Source of the DNA: a candidate division KSB1 bacterium
GTDB taxonomy: Bacteria > Zhuqueibacterota > Zhuqueibacteria > JANLFK01 > Oleimicrobiaceae
Reading direction: 5' to 3'
Assembly (NCBI GenBank): GCA_024655945.1
Contig: JANLFK010000006.1
Location: 1-64,000 of the forward strand
Length of the DNA stretch: 64,000 nucleotides
Both the position numbers and the translations under genes were made by a program. Position 1 is the stretch's first letter, and every line of letters starts with the position of its first letter. This document shows, in pieces, positions 44,795-53,228 of the stretch. Under the pieces are notes generated by a model. It had not been told where the DNA came from. It was given only the letters and a program-made list of their open reading frames with translations, and made no database searches.

Positions 44795-46576
44795 CTATTT
44801 GACGACTACCATCTTCTTTGTCGTGGAAAAACCCGCAGCCTGGAGGCGATAGAGATAGATGCCGCTCGCCTCTCCGGGCGGCACAAACTGCACGGCGTGC
44901 TGCCCTGCTGCGCGTGGCTCGTCGATGAGGGTACTCACTTCCCTGCCGAGGGCGTCGTACACAAGCAGCTTCACCCGCGTGGGGTACGGCAGCTCAAAGC
45001 GGATGACGGTGCTCGCATTGCAGGGATTGGGGTAGTTCTGGTAAAGGCGCACCTGGCGTGGCACCCCGCCGGGCTCCTGGCCTACGCCGGTGAATGGCAC
45101 AAAGCCAGCCCGCGCCAGTCCCTGCTGCACGTATGGGTTTTGCATGAAGACGCGCCACACCTTGCCGCTGCGATAGTTCTCAATCATGACGATGATGGGC
45201 CCTTGGTCAATGCCGATGACATAAGACGACCACCAGTTCAATGTGAGGTTGAAGGCATCTCGGAACCCGTACTCACCCCACAGGCGCGTCCGGTAATTGT
45301 CGTACATGTAGCGGAGCGCCGCCAACGAATATTCCGGCGTAAACGGCATGGAGCCGGCGGCAGCAGTGGGAGCGATGGTGCCGTCGTCGTTGAAGGGTGG
45401 CGGTGCGCCCCGAGCCAGGTAACCGGTGGGCCCATCACAGGCGGTGATGCCCCACACGTTCTCGCCGTAGCCGACAAAGCCCTTGGGGTTGGCGATGCAG
45501 TAGGCGCGCGCGGCCAGTGTGGCCCGACGCGAATTCTCAAAGTACGTGATCCCCTTCCCCCGCATACACGGGTCCGCAATGTCGCGGAAATCAATCCAGC
45601 AGTGCGAGTACTGATGGCCGAAGAGCGGCGGGAAGGCGACGTAAGAATAGCCGTAATGCGTCTCCCATGAGTACCCACTCGTCCAGGCGGACCAGACAGA
45701 GGACGGCACCGGATGAGTTGGCGAACCCAGGGCGAGAATGTACATAATCATGGCCTCGTTGTAGCCGCGCCACCAGGCGTTGATAAAGCCGGTCTCCGGG
45801 TAGTAGCCCATCATCAGCCCGGGTGCGTAATTGCGCATCCAGTTCCAGTCGACGCGCAGGTAGATGGCGTCCGCCAGATTGCGGACCATGCTGTCCAGGC
45901 TGTCGGCACCGGAGAAGTATTCGCGCGTGTACAATACCCCCGCAAGCAAAAGGGCGGTGTCGATGGAGGAAAGCTCGCAGTTCCAGGTGCGCAGAGCCGT
46001 GTTCATGTCCAGAAAATGGTAGAAGAAGCCCTTGTAGCCGCTGACACCCTGCGCAGCCTTTCCCTGGGGTGCAGTCCACAGGGTCTTGAGAGCGGCAAGG
46101 ACGCGACTCCTGCCCAAGTCACGGCGCACCCACCCCCGATCGATGGCAATGCAAATAGCGGTGAGGCCAAACCCCAAGGAGGCAATGCTGCAGGGCGAGT
46201 TGGGCAGACTGCTGTCGCGGGTCAGGCCGGTGGTGGGATTGGCTTCGTTCCAGAAGAAGGTGAAGGCAGTGCGTTGCAGCAGGTCGAGGAAGACGCTGTC
46301 GTCTCCTGCGTCCGAGAGCTCGTCAACAGGGGCAGCCGGCAGAAAAGCGGCTCCCGTATAGCCCCGCACCTTCCCGGCGGGCGCCGGACACGTCGCCACG
46401 GCAGCGTTGCCCGCTCCTGTCGCTCCACCCGCAGAGCGAGCGGTGCCATGCGCAGCCAGAAGCGCCACTCCGGCGGTCTTTGGCTCGCCTGGCGTCCGCA
46501 TGCCGGAGGCCGCGACGGTGTTCAGCGCAAAGCAAACCAGTACAAGTGCCAAAAAGCGCGGGCTCTTAGCTACCAA
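44795..46576 (-). CDS. GH144-like (PF10091) glucanase with T9SS sorting domain
   Basis: A 593-aa secreted paralogue of the lipoprotein at 43370-44785: GYKGFFYHFLDMNTALRTW, FGHQYSHCWIDFRDI, ENSRRATLAARAYCIANP. It has an N-terminal signal peptide (FLALVLVCFALNTVAASG), then ~70 low-complexity residues. The C-terminal ~85 residues are a sorting domain (NYPNPCNASTVIRFELPYP...ASGIYLYRLQAAG...KMVVVK), so it should be exported to the cell surface. TTG 46576 is the start: GAGGTGA lies 4-8 nt upstream and it overlaps the GH94 gene by 11 bases. A surface copy plus a lipoprotein copy suggests stepwise cutting of an external glucan. Confidence 0.87.
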   Translation of the reverse strand: MVAKSPRFLALVLVCFALNTVAASGMRTPGEPKTAGVALLAAHGTARSAGGATGAGNAAVATCPAPAGKVRGYTGAAFLPAAPVDELSDAGDDSVFLDLLQRTAFTFFWNEANPTTGLTRDSSLPNSPCSIASLGFGLTAICIAIDRGWVRRDLGRSRVLAALKTLWTAPQGKAAQGVSGYKGFFYHFLDMNTALRTWNCELSSIDTALLLAGVLYTREYFSGADSLDSMVRNLADAIYLRVDWNWMRNYAPGLMMGYYPETGFINAWWRGYNEAMIMYILALGSPTHPVPSSVWSAWTSGYSWETHYGYSYVAFPPLFGHQYSHCWIDFRDIADPCMRGKGITYFENSRRATLAARAYCIANPKGFVGYGENVWGITACDGPTGYLARGAPPPFNDDGTIAPTAAAGSMPFTPEYSLAALRYMYDNYRTRLWGEYGFRDAFNLTLNWWSSYVIGIDQGPIIVMIENYRSGKVWRVFMQNPYVQQGLARAGFVPFTGVGQEPGGVPRQVRLYQNYPNPCNASTVIRFELPYPTRVKLLVYDALGREVSTLIDEPRAAGQHAVQFVPPGEASGIYLYRLQAAGFSTTKKMVVVK

Positions 46577-48968
46577 GGGTCACCTCAATTCTATGCCTGC
46601 TCCCCGGAGGGAACTCGGGCAGGAGAATACCCCGTCCGAGACGGGTCGCAGAGGCGGGCTGTCCGTCGATGCGCACCTCGCCCACGCCACAACTGACGTG
46701 CCCGGGGTTGCGCACCTGGATCAGGTACTCTGCGCCGCGGAATGTGCGTCGCACGCCGTAGGCCTCCCACTCCGGCGGAATGCACGGGTCAACGAGCAGG
46801 CCGCGCAGCGTCGGCCGAATGCCGAGTATCCCCTCCGGACTCACTTTGCACAACCATGCCGCCGAGCCCGTGTACCAGGTCCAGCCGCCGCGGCCATACA
46901 GAGGCGAGTCCGGCCCCTCGACGTTTCCCGGCATCACGTACGGCTCCGCCTGGTAGAGGTCCGGGTCCAACGACCGGTAGATGGGCGAAATCTTCTTGTA
47001 CATGGCGTAGGCCCTTGCGCCATTGCCGAGAATGGTGTGGGCAAGAATGGCCCACGTGGCGGCGTGCGTGTACGTCCCACCGTTTTCGCGCCGCCCTGGC
47101 GCATAGCGCGACAGATAGCCAATGGATGGGTCAGGTCGCGAGTAGGCGGGCCAGAGGAGCAGGGGACCATAGTCACGGTCAAGATATCTGTCCACCGCCT
47201 GCATGGCCTTGGCCTGTAGCTCGGCAGGCGCAGAGTTGGCAATTATCGCCCAGGTCTGCGCGTTAAGGAAGATCTTGCCCTCTGCACAGGAGGCACTGCC
47301 AAGCAGCTCGCCATTGTCTTTGGAAGCCCGCCAGAACCACTCGCCATCCCAGGCATGCGCAGCAATCGCTTCGCGCAGCTTGGCTGCTTCGCGGCGACAG
47401 AAGGCAAATGACCTGCCCTTGCCTGCGGCAGTGGCCACCTCAGCAAAACGCTCCAGAACCGCGCACAAAAAGTGCGCCAACCACACCGACTCGCCCTTCA
47501 TGTCGTTACCCACGGCGTTCAGCCCGTCGTTCCAGTCGTGGTCGCCAATGAGAGGCAGGCCTCGGCTGCTTCGCCACGACAAAGCACGCCGCAAGGCCAG
47601 CCAACAGTGAAGCCACAGCGGTGCCGGCCCTCCCCCGTCCACAAATGGCACAAGCTCATGCAGCACCGCAACGTCTGCCGTCTCCCGCACGTACTCCGCC
47701 ACCACGAAGGGGAGCCAGAGCAGATTGTCGCTCACCCGATTGCGAAATCCTATCTCGGTGAGGGGGTGCCACCAATGGTACACCGAGCCGTCCCGGAACT
47801 GGTGAGCGGCATGGAGCATGATCTGCTGCCGCGTCTGGGCCGCATCAAGCGGCAACCAAACGAGGCTGTCCTGGAGCTGGTCGCGGAAGCCATAGGCGCC
47901 GCTCTGCTGGTAGTAGGCGGCTCGCCCCCACAGGCGGCAGGAAATGGCCTGGTACGGGAGCCAGTTGTTGGTCAGAATGTCGAAGGCCCTGTCTGGGGTA
48001 CTCACGACACATCGGGATAGACGTCCCTTCCACCCTTCCCTCACTTGCGCCAGAGCTCGTTTGGCCGTGGGTAAGGACCGGTACTTGGCGACCAACTCCT
48101 CCGCCTGCATCTGCGAGTCCGCGGCCCCCAGCAGAAACACAAGTTCTTGCTCCTGCCCAGGCTCGAGGTCTACATCCACATGCAAAGCCGCAATGCCATC
48201 GCCCCAGCGCCCTTCAGAGCGGCTACAGTGGCCGTTCGCTACCGCCGCCGGTGTGCGCACGTCCGAGCCGCGCGCCAGAAAGCTTGCTTTGTCGCCGTCG
48301 AAATCGACCACCGGTTCACTGCACGCCTGGAAGGCGACGTAAGGCCAGTCCCGGTTCCAGTGGCGCCCTTTTTCGTCTGCTACTTCCCACAGCCTTTTTC
48401 TGGCGAAGAGGATCCCACTTGTTGGGGCAAAGCTCGTCTCTAAGAACGCTTTGTGAAATTCCCGATGGCTATCCGGCGCCACCCCGAGGCACCACTCGAA
48501 ATAGCTGAACAGGCTCAGCTGCCGGCGTACCCCGCTGCCATTGCGCAGGGACAACAGCCATATCTCCACAGGATCCCCTGGGGCCACGAAAATCGTCCAC
48601 TCGCTGGCAATGTCGCCCAGCGAAGCGGCCAGCGTGGTGTAGCCGAGGCCATGCCGGCATTGGTAGCGCGCAGCATTGTGCTTGACGGGCTGCCATGCTG
48701 CCGACCAGATTTCACCAGTCTGGCGGTCGCGCAGATAGAGGAACTTGCCCCAATTGTCCTGCACCAGGTCCTGCTGCCACCTGGTCAAGCGATTCAGGTT
48801 GCTGTGCGTGCGCCAGCTGAACCCTCCTCCCGCCTGGGAGACGACCAGCCCATAATCGCCGTTGGAGATCACATTCACCCACGGCTTGGGCGTGTCCGGA
48901 CGGACAATCACATATTCTGTTCCATCGTCGCTAAAGTAGCCATACTGGTTCTCGAAGAGCTTGTCCAT
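46566..48968 (-). CDS. GH94 glucan/oligosaccharide phosphorylase
   Basis: An 800-aa cytoplasmic protein, near the length of cellobiose phosphorylase (~810 aa). The N-terminal beta-sandwich (FENQYGYFSDDGTEYVI, PWVNVISNGDYGLVVSQAGG) and the (alpha/alpha)6 catalytic domain are complete. The catalytic Asp region is GDHDWNDGLN; GAYGFRDQLQDSLVW and ENGGTYTHAATWAI are also conserved. GH94 enzymes use phosphate to release glucose-1-phosphate from beta-glucosides. Overall likeness is closest to cellobiose-phosphorylase-type members, but the GH144-like neighbours favour a beta-1,2-linked substrate. It has no signal peptide and would process imported oligosaccharides after ABC uptake. ATG 48968 has AGGAAAGG upstream. 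Confidence 0.93.
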   Translation of the reverse strand: MDKLFENQYGYFSDDGTEYVIVRPDTPKPWVNVISNGDYGLVVSQAGGGFSWRTHSNLNRLTRWQQDLVQDNWGKFLYLRDRQTGEIWSAAWQPVKHNAARYQCRHGLGYTTLAASLGDIASEWTIFVAPGDPVEIWLLSLRNGSGVRRQLSLFSYFEWCLGVAPDSHREFHKAFLETSFAPTSGILFARKRLWEVADEKGRHWNRDWPYVAFQACSEPVVDFDGDKASFLARGSDVRTPAAVANGHCSRSEGRWGDGIAALHVDVDLEPGQEQELVFLLGAADSQMQAEELVAKYRSLPTAKRALAQVREGWKGRLSRCVVSTPDRAFDILTNNWLPYQAISCRLWGRAAYYQQSGAYGFRDQLQDSLVWLPLDAAQTRQQIMLHAAHQFRDGSVYHWWHPLTEIGFRNRVSDNLLWLPFVVAEYVRETADVAVLHELVPFVDGGGPAPLWLHCWLALRRALSWRSSRGLPLIGDHDWNDGLNAVGNDMKGESVWLAHFLCAVLERFAEVATAAGKGRSFAFCRREAAKLREAIAAHAWDGEWFWRASKDNGELLGSASCAEGKIFLNAQTWAIIANSAPAELQAKAMQAVDRYLDRDYGPLLLWPAYSRPDPSIGYLSRYAPGRRENGGTYTHAATWAILAHTILGNGARAYAMYKKISPIYRSLDPDLYQAEPYVMPGNVEGPDSPLYGRGGWTWYTGSAAWLCKVSPEGILGIRPTLRGLLVDPCIPPEWEAYGVRRTFRGAEYLIQVRNPGHVSCGVGEVRIDGQPASATRLGRGILLPEFPPGSRHRIEVTLGS

Positions 48969-49010
48969 GTCGCTGCCTTTCCTCAGGTGCAGTCCTCCGC
49001 AGGATTGTCC

Positions 49011-49913
49011 CTATTCCTTCACACTCCCCGCAGTTATGCCGCTCATGTAGAAGCGCTGCATCGCCAAAAAGGCGATGGCAATCGGAAGTATCACCACCAC
49101 CGAGCCCGCCATCAGCAATTCGTATTGGGTGCGGTGTTCCTCCCCGGTCAGATTGGCCAGGGCCACCGGCAAAGTGTACATCGACTGTTTGGTCATGACG
49201 ATGAGGGGCCAGAGGAAGTCGTTCCAGGCCCCCATGAAGCTGAACACGGCCAAAGTGGCCAAGGCAGGTTTGGTCAAAGGCAGCACCACCTGCCAATAGA
49301 TGCGCCACTCACTTGCCCCATCGATGCGTGCCGAATCTAAGAGCGCATCGGGAATCGACATCATGAACTGCTTGAGCAAGAAGATGCCGAACATGCTGGC
49401 CATTCCGGGAATAATCAGGCCAAGGTAGTTGTTGAGCAAGCCCAGCTTGTTGAACATCATGAACAGGGGCAACATGGCCACCTGGCCCGGAATCATCATC
49501 GACGCCAGCAACAGACCAAAGAGTCTCTGCCGGCCAGGGAACTGGTACTTGGCGAAAGCGAACCCGGCCAGGGAATTGATGAAAAGTCCGAGCACGGTCA
49601 CCGAGACTGCGACGACCAAGCTGTTGAGCGTGGCGCGGGCAAAGTTCATCTGCGCAAAGAGCGTCCTGTACTGCGTCAGGGTCGCCGGGCGCGGAATCCA
49701 CTGCGGGGGCAAGGTGAACGAGGCTCCAGTCGGCTTCAGGGACGTGGAAAGCATCCAGGCAAAAGGCGCCAGGGTAAGGGCGAAGACAGCCACCAAAGCC
49801 AAATGCAGCAGCACCGACTTGCCCCTCGTCCACATCGCCGCGCAGCGTGGTCTTGTCGCCCGCTGGCCGATTGACGCTCCGTGCTGGGAGAAATCTACGG
49901 CAAGAGAGTGCAT
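49011..49913 (-). CDS. ABC sugar transporter permease (MalG/CUT1 type)
   Basis: A 300-aa inner-membrane protein with six helices. The EAA-type loop that contacts the ATPase reads ARIDGASEWRIYWQVVLPLT (residues ~197-216). It belongs to the CUT1 family for oligosaccharides. The N-terminus is about 25 residues longer than usual; an internal Met (MWTRGK) would give the typical length but has no ribosome site, so ATG 49913 (GAGGAG upstream) is kept. It follows the MalF-type gene by 13 bp. Confidence 0.92.
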   Translation of the reverse strand: MHSLAVDFSQHGASIGQRATRPRCAAMWTRGKSVLLHLALVAVFALTLAPFAWMLSTSLKPTGASFTLPPQWIPRPATLTQYRTLFAQMNFARATLNSLVVAVSVTVLGLFINSLAGFAFAKYQFPGRQRLFGLLLASMMIPGQVAMLPLFMMFNKLGLLNNYLGLIIPGMASMFGIFLLKQFMMSIPDALLDSARIDGASEWRIYWQVVLPLTKPALATLAVFSFMGAWNDFLWPLIVMTKQSMYTLPVALANLTGEEHRTQYELLMAGSVVVILPIAIAFLAMQRFYMSGITAGSVKE

Positions 49914-49926
49914 TTGCCGACTCTCC

Positions 49927-50829
49927 TCACAAATGGCGCCTCTGGATACGCATCTGTGCCATGGTCAATATGAAAATCACCGCGAAAAGCGTAAAGGCGA
50001 TGGCCGCGGCGTACCCCATGTTCCAGAACTTGAAGGCTTCTTGATACATCAGCAAGACCACCGAGAGCGTGCTGTCCAACGGGCCTCCCTGCGTCATGAT
50101 GTATGGCTCGGCAAAGAACTGCAGGTAGCCGATGGTGGTCACGATGCTCACAAAAAGCGTGGTCGGACCCAGAAGTGGCACAGTGATGCGCCACGTGCTC
50201 TGCCAGGCGCTTGCCCCGTCGATGCGCGCCGCCTCGTAGTAGGAAGGGGCAATGGTCTGCAGCCCCGCCAGGAAGATAATCATGTTGTAGCCAAAGTTCT
50301 TCCACACCGCCATCAGGATCAGCGCCGGCATGGCCCACGTCGTGGTCGCCAGCCAGTCCGGGCCCTGGGTGCCCATGAGGGACAGCAAATAGTTGAGCAG
50401 GCCAAAGCGAGGGTGGTAGATCCACCGCCAGAGGACCGCCACCGCAACCAGTGTGGTCACCACGGGCATGAAGAACCCCAACCGAAAGACGCTCCGCAAC
50501 TTGACCAGCCGCGAATTGAGCGCCAATGCCGCAACGAAGGACACAGCCACCGTCAGTGGCCCGGCCACCAGCACAAAGTAGAAGGTGTTGGCCAGGGCGC
50601 GCCAGAACAGACCGTCGCGCAACAAGGCGGCGTAGTTGGCAAAGCCCACGAAAGAAGTGAGACGCCAATCCCCCAAGGAGTAGAGGCTGAGATCAGAAAG
50701 GCTCATCAGAAACGCGACCCCGACCGGAATGAAGAAAAACGCCAGGAGGAGCAAGACGCTGGGGGCAATGAAGAAGAGCGGTGCCCAGCTCCGTCCACGC
50801 AGCCAACGTCGCGGCGGTCCAGAGCTCAC
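49927..50829 (-). CDS. ABC sugar transporter permease (MalF/CUT1 type)
   Basis: A 300-aa permease with six helices. The coupling loop is EAARIDGASAWQSTWRITVP. Start GTG 50829 overlaps the stop of the binding-protein gene (GTGA) and has GGGAGG 10 nt upstream, so the two are translationally coupled. It pairs with the MalG-type permease. No ATP-binding subunit gene lies in this window; a shared MsmX-type ATPase elsewhere in the genome is likely, as in many CUT1 systems. Confidence 0.92.
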   Translation of the reverse strand: MSSGPPRRWLRGRSWAPLFFIAPSVLLLLAFFFIPVGVAFLMSLSDLSLYSLGDWRLTSFVGFANYAALLRDGLFWRALANTFYFVLVAGPLTVAVSFVAALALNSRLVKLRSVFRLGFFMPVVTTLVAVAVLWRWIYHPRFGLLNYLLSLMGTQGPDWLATTTWAMPALILMAVWKNFGYNMIIFLAGLQTIAPSYYEAARIDGASAWQSTWRITVPLLGPTTLFVSIVTTIGYLQFFAEPYIMTQGGPLDSTLSVVLLMYQEAFKFWNMGYAAAIAFTLFAVIFILTMAQMRIQRRHL

Positions 50830-52160
50830 GGCTGCCCTGCCTCCCGGTGCTGAGGCCTGGCGGTCTCTGGCGCAATCGAACGCACGGTATGTCTGTGCGA
50901 GTCTGGGCGCTTGCGCATGATGCTCTCGATATCCCTTGCCAAGCCTTCGACTGCCTGGTCTACGCTCACCTTTCCATACACCGCCGCTTCCAGCCAGCGG
51001 TTGATGCGGCTGGCGATCTGCTCCCATTCGGGCACCTGGGGTGCCGGCCGCGTGTGCTGCAGCTGGTCGTGGAAGACCTGGATGAGCGGATTGGCCGTCA
51101 GGGTACTGTCCTGCCAGGCATCTTCCACCGCCGGCAGGTCAGAGGTGAGGTGATACCACTCCCTTTGCACCTCGACGCGCGAGAGGAACTCGATGACCTT
51201 CCAGGCCTCAGCCTTGTGGTTCGACTTGCGAAAGATCACCAAGTTGCTGCCGCCCGCCCAGGAGTCCGTGGTGCGAAACGCCGGCATGGGCGCCACGCTC
51301 CAGCGGCCGGCCAGCCGCGGGCAGTTCTGCGCCACCTGCGTCAACATCCAAGGCCCCGAAAAAAACATCGCATAGTAGCCGCTCTCGAATGCCTGGAAGA
51401 GATCGGTGAGGAGGCCACTGGTCACCGGCACTAACCCTTCGCGGAAGAAGCGGACGTAGAAACGCCACGCGTCTTTGCTCTGCTCGGAGGTCACCGCAGG
51501 GGTAAACATGTCGTCGGCCAGAATACGCCCGCCTGCCTGCCAGGTGAAGAAGAGCGGCTCCTCCCAGACGTTCACCGGCAGCGTCAGCCCGTAACGGTCC
51601 GGCCTGCCGTCGCCATCGGTGTCCACGGTCAGTCGCCGGCACGCCTCGTACAGCTCATGCCAGGTGCGCGGCCCGCGGGGAAAGCCGACCTCCGCCAACA
51701 GGTCCGTGCGGTAGAAGAGCACCCTGGTCTCCACGTACCAGGGCACACCGTAGACCTTGCCCCCGAACTGCCCTGATGCCCAGGGCCCGGGGAAGTATCG
51801 CTCCGGTTTGACCACGGCAGAGGTAGCGATGAAGCTGTCCAGGGGAGCGAGGGCTTGCATGGCATGAAACTCAGGCATCCAGGTGTTGCCGAGTTGGCAG
51901 AGGTCAGGTTGGGTACCCCCGGCAACGGCGGTAATGAGCTTCTCGTGTGCGGCGCTCCAGGGAATCGTCTGCACCGACAGGCGTACCCCTGGATTTTCGC
52001 GCATGAACCATTCCACCAGCGGGCCAAGCCGCTCCCCCTCGGCGCCTATGGCCCACATGGTCACCACCCTCCCCGCAGGGTCCCCGTGGCGCGAGCACCC
52101 GAGCAGGACCAGCAGGGCCAAAGCACTGAGAGCAACCCTTGTCCGGCCGCTGAGCCTCAC
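50826..52160 (-). CDS. ABC sugar-binding lipoprotein (family 1 solute-binding)
   Basis: A 444-aa extracytoplasmic binding protein with lipobox VLLGC (Cys22). Conserved family features are the N-terminal VTMWAIGAEGERLGPLVEWF, PDLCQLGNTWMPEF near residue 85, and the hinge region PWYVETRVLFYRTDLL. It would collect oligosaccharides in the periplasm and deliver them to the two permeases just downstream. GTG 52160 starts 7 bp after the PorV-like gene's stop, so uptake across both membranes is encoded in one transcript with the TonB triad. Sugar specificity cannot be read from the sequence; context suggests beta-gluco-oligosaccharides. Confidence 0.92.
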   Translation of the reverse strand: MRLSGRTRVALSALALLVLLGCSRHGDPAGRVVTMWAIGAEGERLGPLVEWFMRENPGVRLSVQTIPWSAAHEKLITAVAGGTQPDLCQLGNTWMPEFHAMQALAPLDSFIATSAVVKPERYFPGPWASGQFGGKVYGVPWYVETRVLFYRTDLLAEVGFPRGPRTWHELYEACRRLTVDTDGDGRPDRYGLTLPVNVWEEPLFFTWQAGGRILADDMFTPAVTSEQSKDAWRFYVRFFREGLVPVTSGLLTDLFQAFESGYYAMFFSGPWMLTQVAQNCPRLAGRWSVAPMPAFRTTDSWAGGSNLVIFRKSNHKAEAWKVIEFLSRVEVQREWYHLTSDLPAVEDAWQDSTLTANPLIQVFHDQLQHTRPAPQVPEWEQIASRINRWLEAAVYGKVSVDQAVEGLARDIESIMRKRPDSHRHTVRSIAPETARPQHREAGQP

Positions 52161-52167
52161 CGCTTTC

Positions 52168-53214
52168 TCAGAAGCTGAATCCCAGAGTAAAGCGCTGCGT
52201 GTACTCCAGGCGTCCGTGGTCGGCCCACGCGTAGTCGATCTGCAGCTCGGTATCGCCCAAGGACAGACGCGCCCCCGCGCCGAGGGTGAGCCCTACCTCG
52301 GAATCCTTGAGAAAGAGGTTCTGGTAGCCCGCACGCACGGCCACGCTGCCGAACATCCGCCACTCTGCGCCGAAGCTGATGCTTTCCGTGTTGTCGCTGG
52401 GATGAAAGGCGGTGACTGCCGCGCAAAGCTGGTGCCGCTCGCTGATGCGCACGGGCCAACTCAGCCCCACGCGGAAGAGGACCGGCAGCGGATACTTTTC
52501 CGTGTAGACCTCGCCCGGGAGGCTACTATTGTCGCCGTAGCGAGTGGGGTCTTTGTCGTACTGGATGCGCAGGTCCCGCCCCTGGTAGCGCGCGCCAAGG
52601 CCAAAGTTGGCAATGCTCGCCCCCAGCCGCAAGCCTCCAGAGGTGAGATTGTACAGCGTCCCGACGTTGATGGCCACCGTTGCCAAAGAGCTATGCCAGA
52701 TGGTTTCCTGCACATAGCTCACTTGCACACCCATGGAAAAGCGGTCCGTGACCTGACGACCGTACCCAACGCCAAGCGCAATGTTGGACACCGTGTAGCG
52801 CTCCCCGGTGCCCAGCGGCTGCTCCACCGTCCGCACGTCGATCTCACCAGACTGCAGCGAGGTCACCGTGAAAAGCAGGTTGCCAATCTGCCCGGCCCCC
52901 ACTAACGCTGCCACATAGTCGTAGGAGATGTCCGCCAGCCATTCGCTGTGGGTCACCTGCAGACCGTACCCCTGCAAGCGGCCCAATGCCCCGGGATTGT
53001 AGTACGCAGCGCCGATCTCGTCGTGAGAGGCGACGCCGGCATTGCCCATTCCAGCATAGCGGGCACTGGGCTCGATAAGCAAGAACTGGCCGATGGTCGT
53101 GCCGGTCTTGCTTTGCGCGAAGAGGCCGGGGATAATGAGCACCTGCACTGCGACCACGCACGCCCACAGGAGAAACAGACGCGTACTGCGGAGATCAGAC
53201 TTTTGCGCTCTCAT
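52168..53214 (-). CDS. PorV/UPF0164-type outer-membrane protein (triad B)
   Basis: A 348-aa beta-barrel protein, paralogous to 19926-20963. Diagnostic segments are FLLIEPSARYAGMGNAGVA, EIGAAYYNPGALGRLQ and the C-terminal QIDYAWADHGRLEYTQRF. It has a signal peptide (LFLLWACVVAVQVLIIPGLFA). In T9SS organisms PorV-like proteins carry sorting-domain cargo. Here it follows a cargo-like gene by 14 bp and precedes an ABC sugar-binding protein. ATG 53214 has GGGGTGA upstream. Whether it acts as a T9SS shuttle or a simple porin for oligosaccharides is not decided. Confidence 0.87.
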   Translation of the reverse strand: MRAQKSDLRSTRLFLLWACVVAVQVLIIPGLFAQSKTGTTIGQFLLIEPSARYAGMGNAGVASHDEIGAAYYNPGALGRLQGYGLQVTHSEWLADISYDYVAALVGAGQIGNLLFTVTSLQSGEIDVRTVEQPLGTGERYTVSNIALGVGYGRQVTDRFSMGVQVSYVQETIWHSSLATVAINVGTLYNLTSGGLRLGASIANFGLGARYQGRDLRIQYDKDPTRYGDNSSLPGEVYTEKYPLPVLFRVGLSWPVRISERHQLCAAVTAFHPSDNTESISFGAEWRMFGSVAVRAGYQNLFLKDSEVGLTLGAGARLSLGDTELQIDYAWADHGRLEYTQRFTLGFSF

Positions 53215-53228
53215 GGGTCACCCCATCC

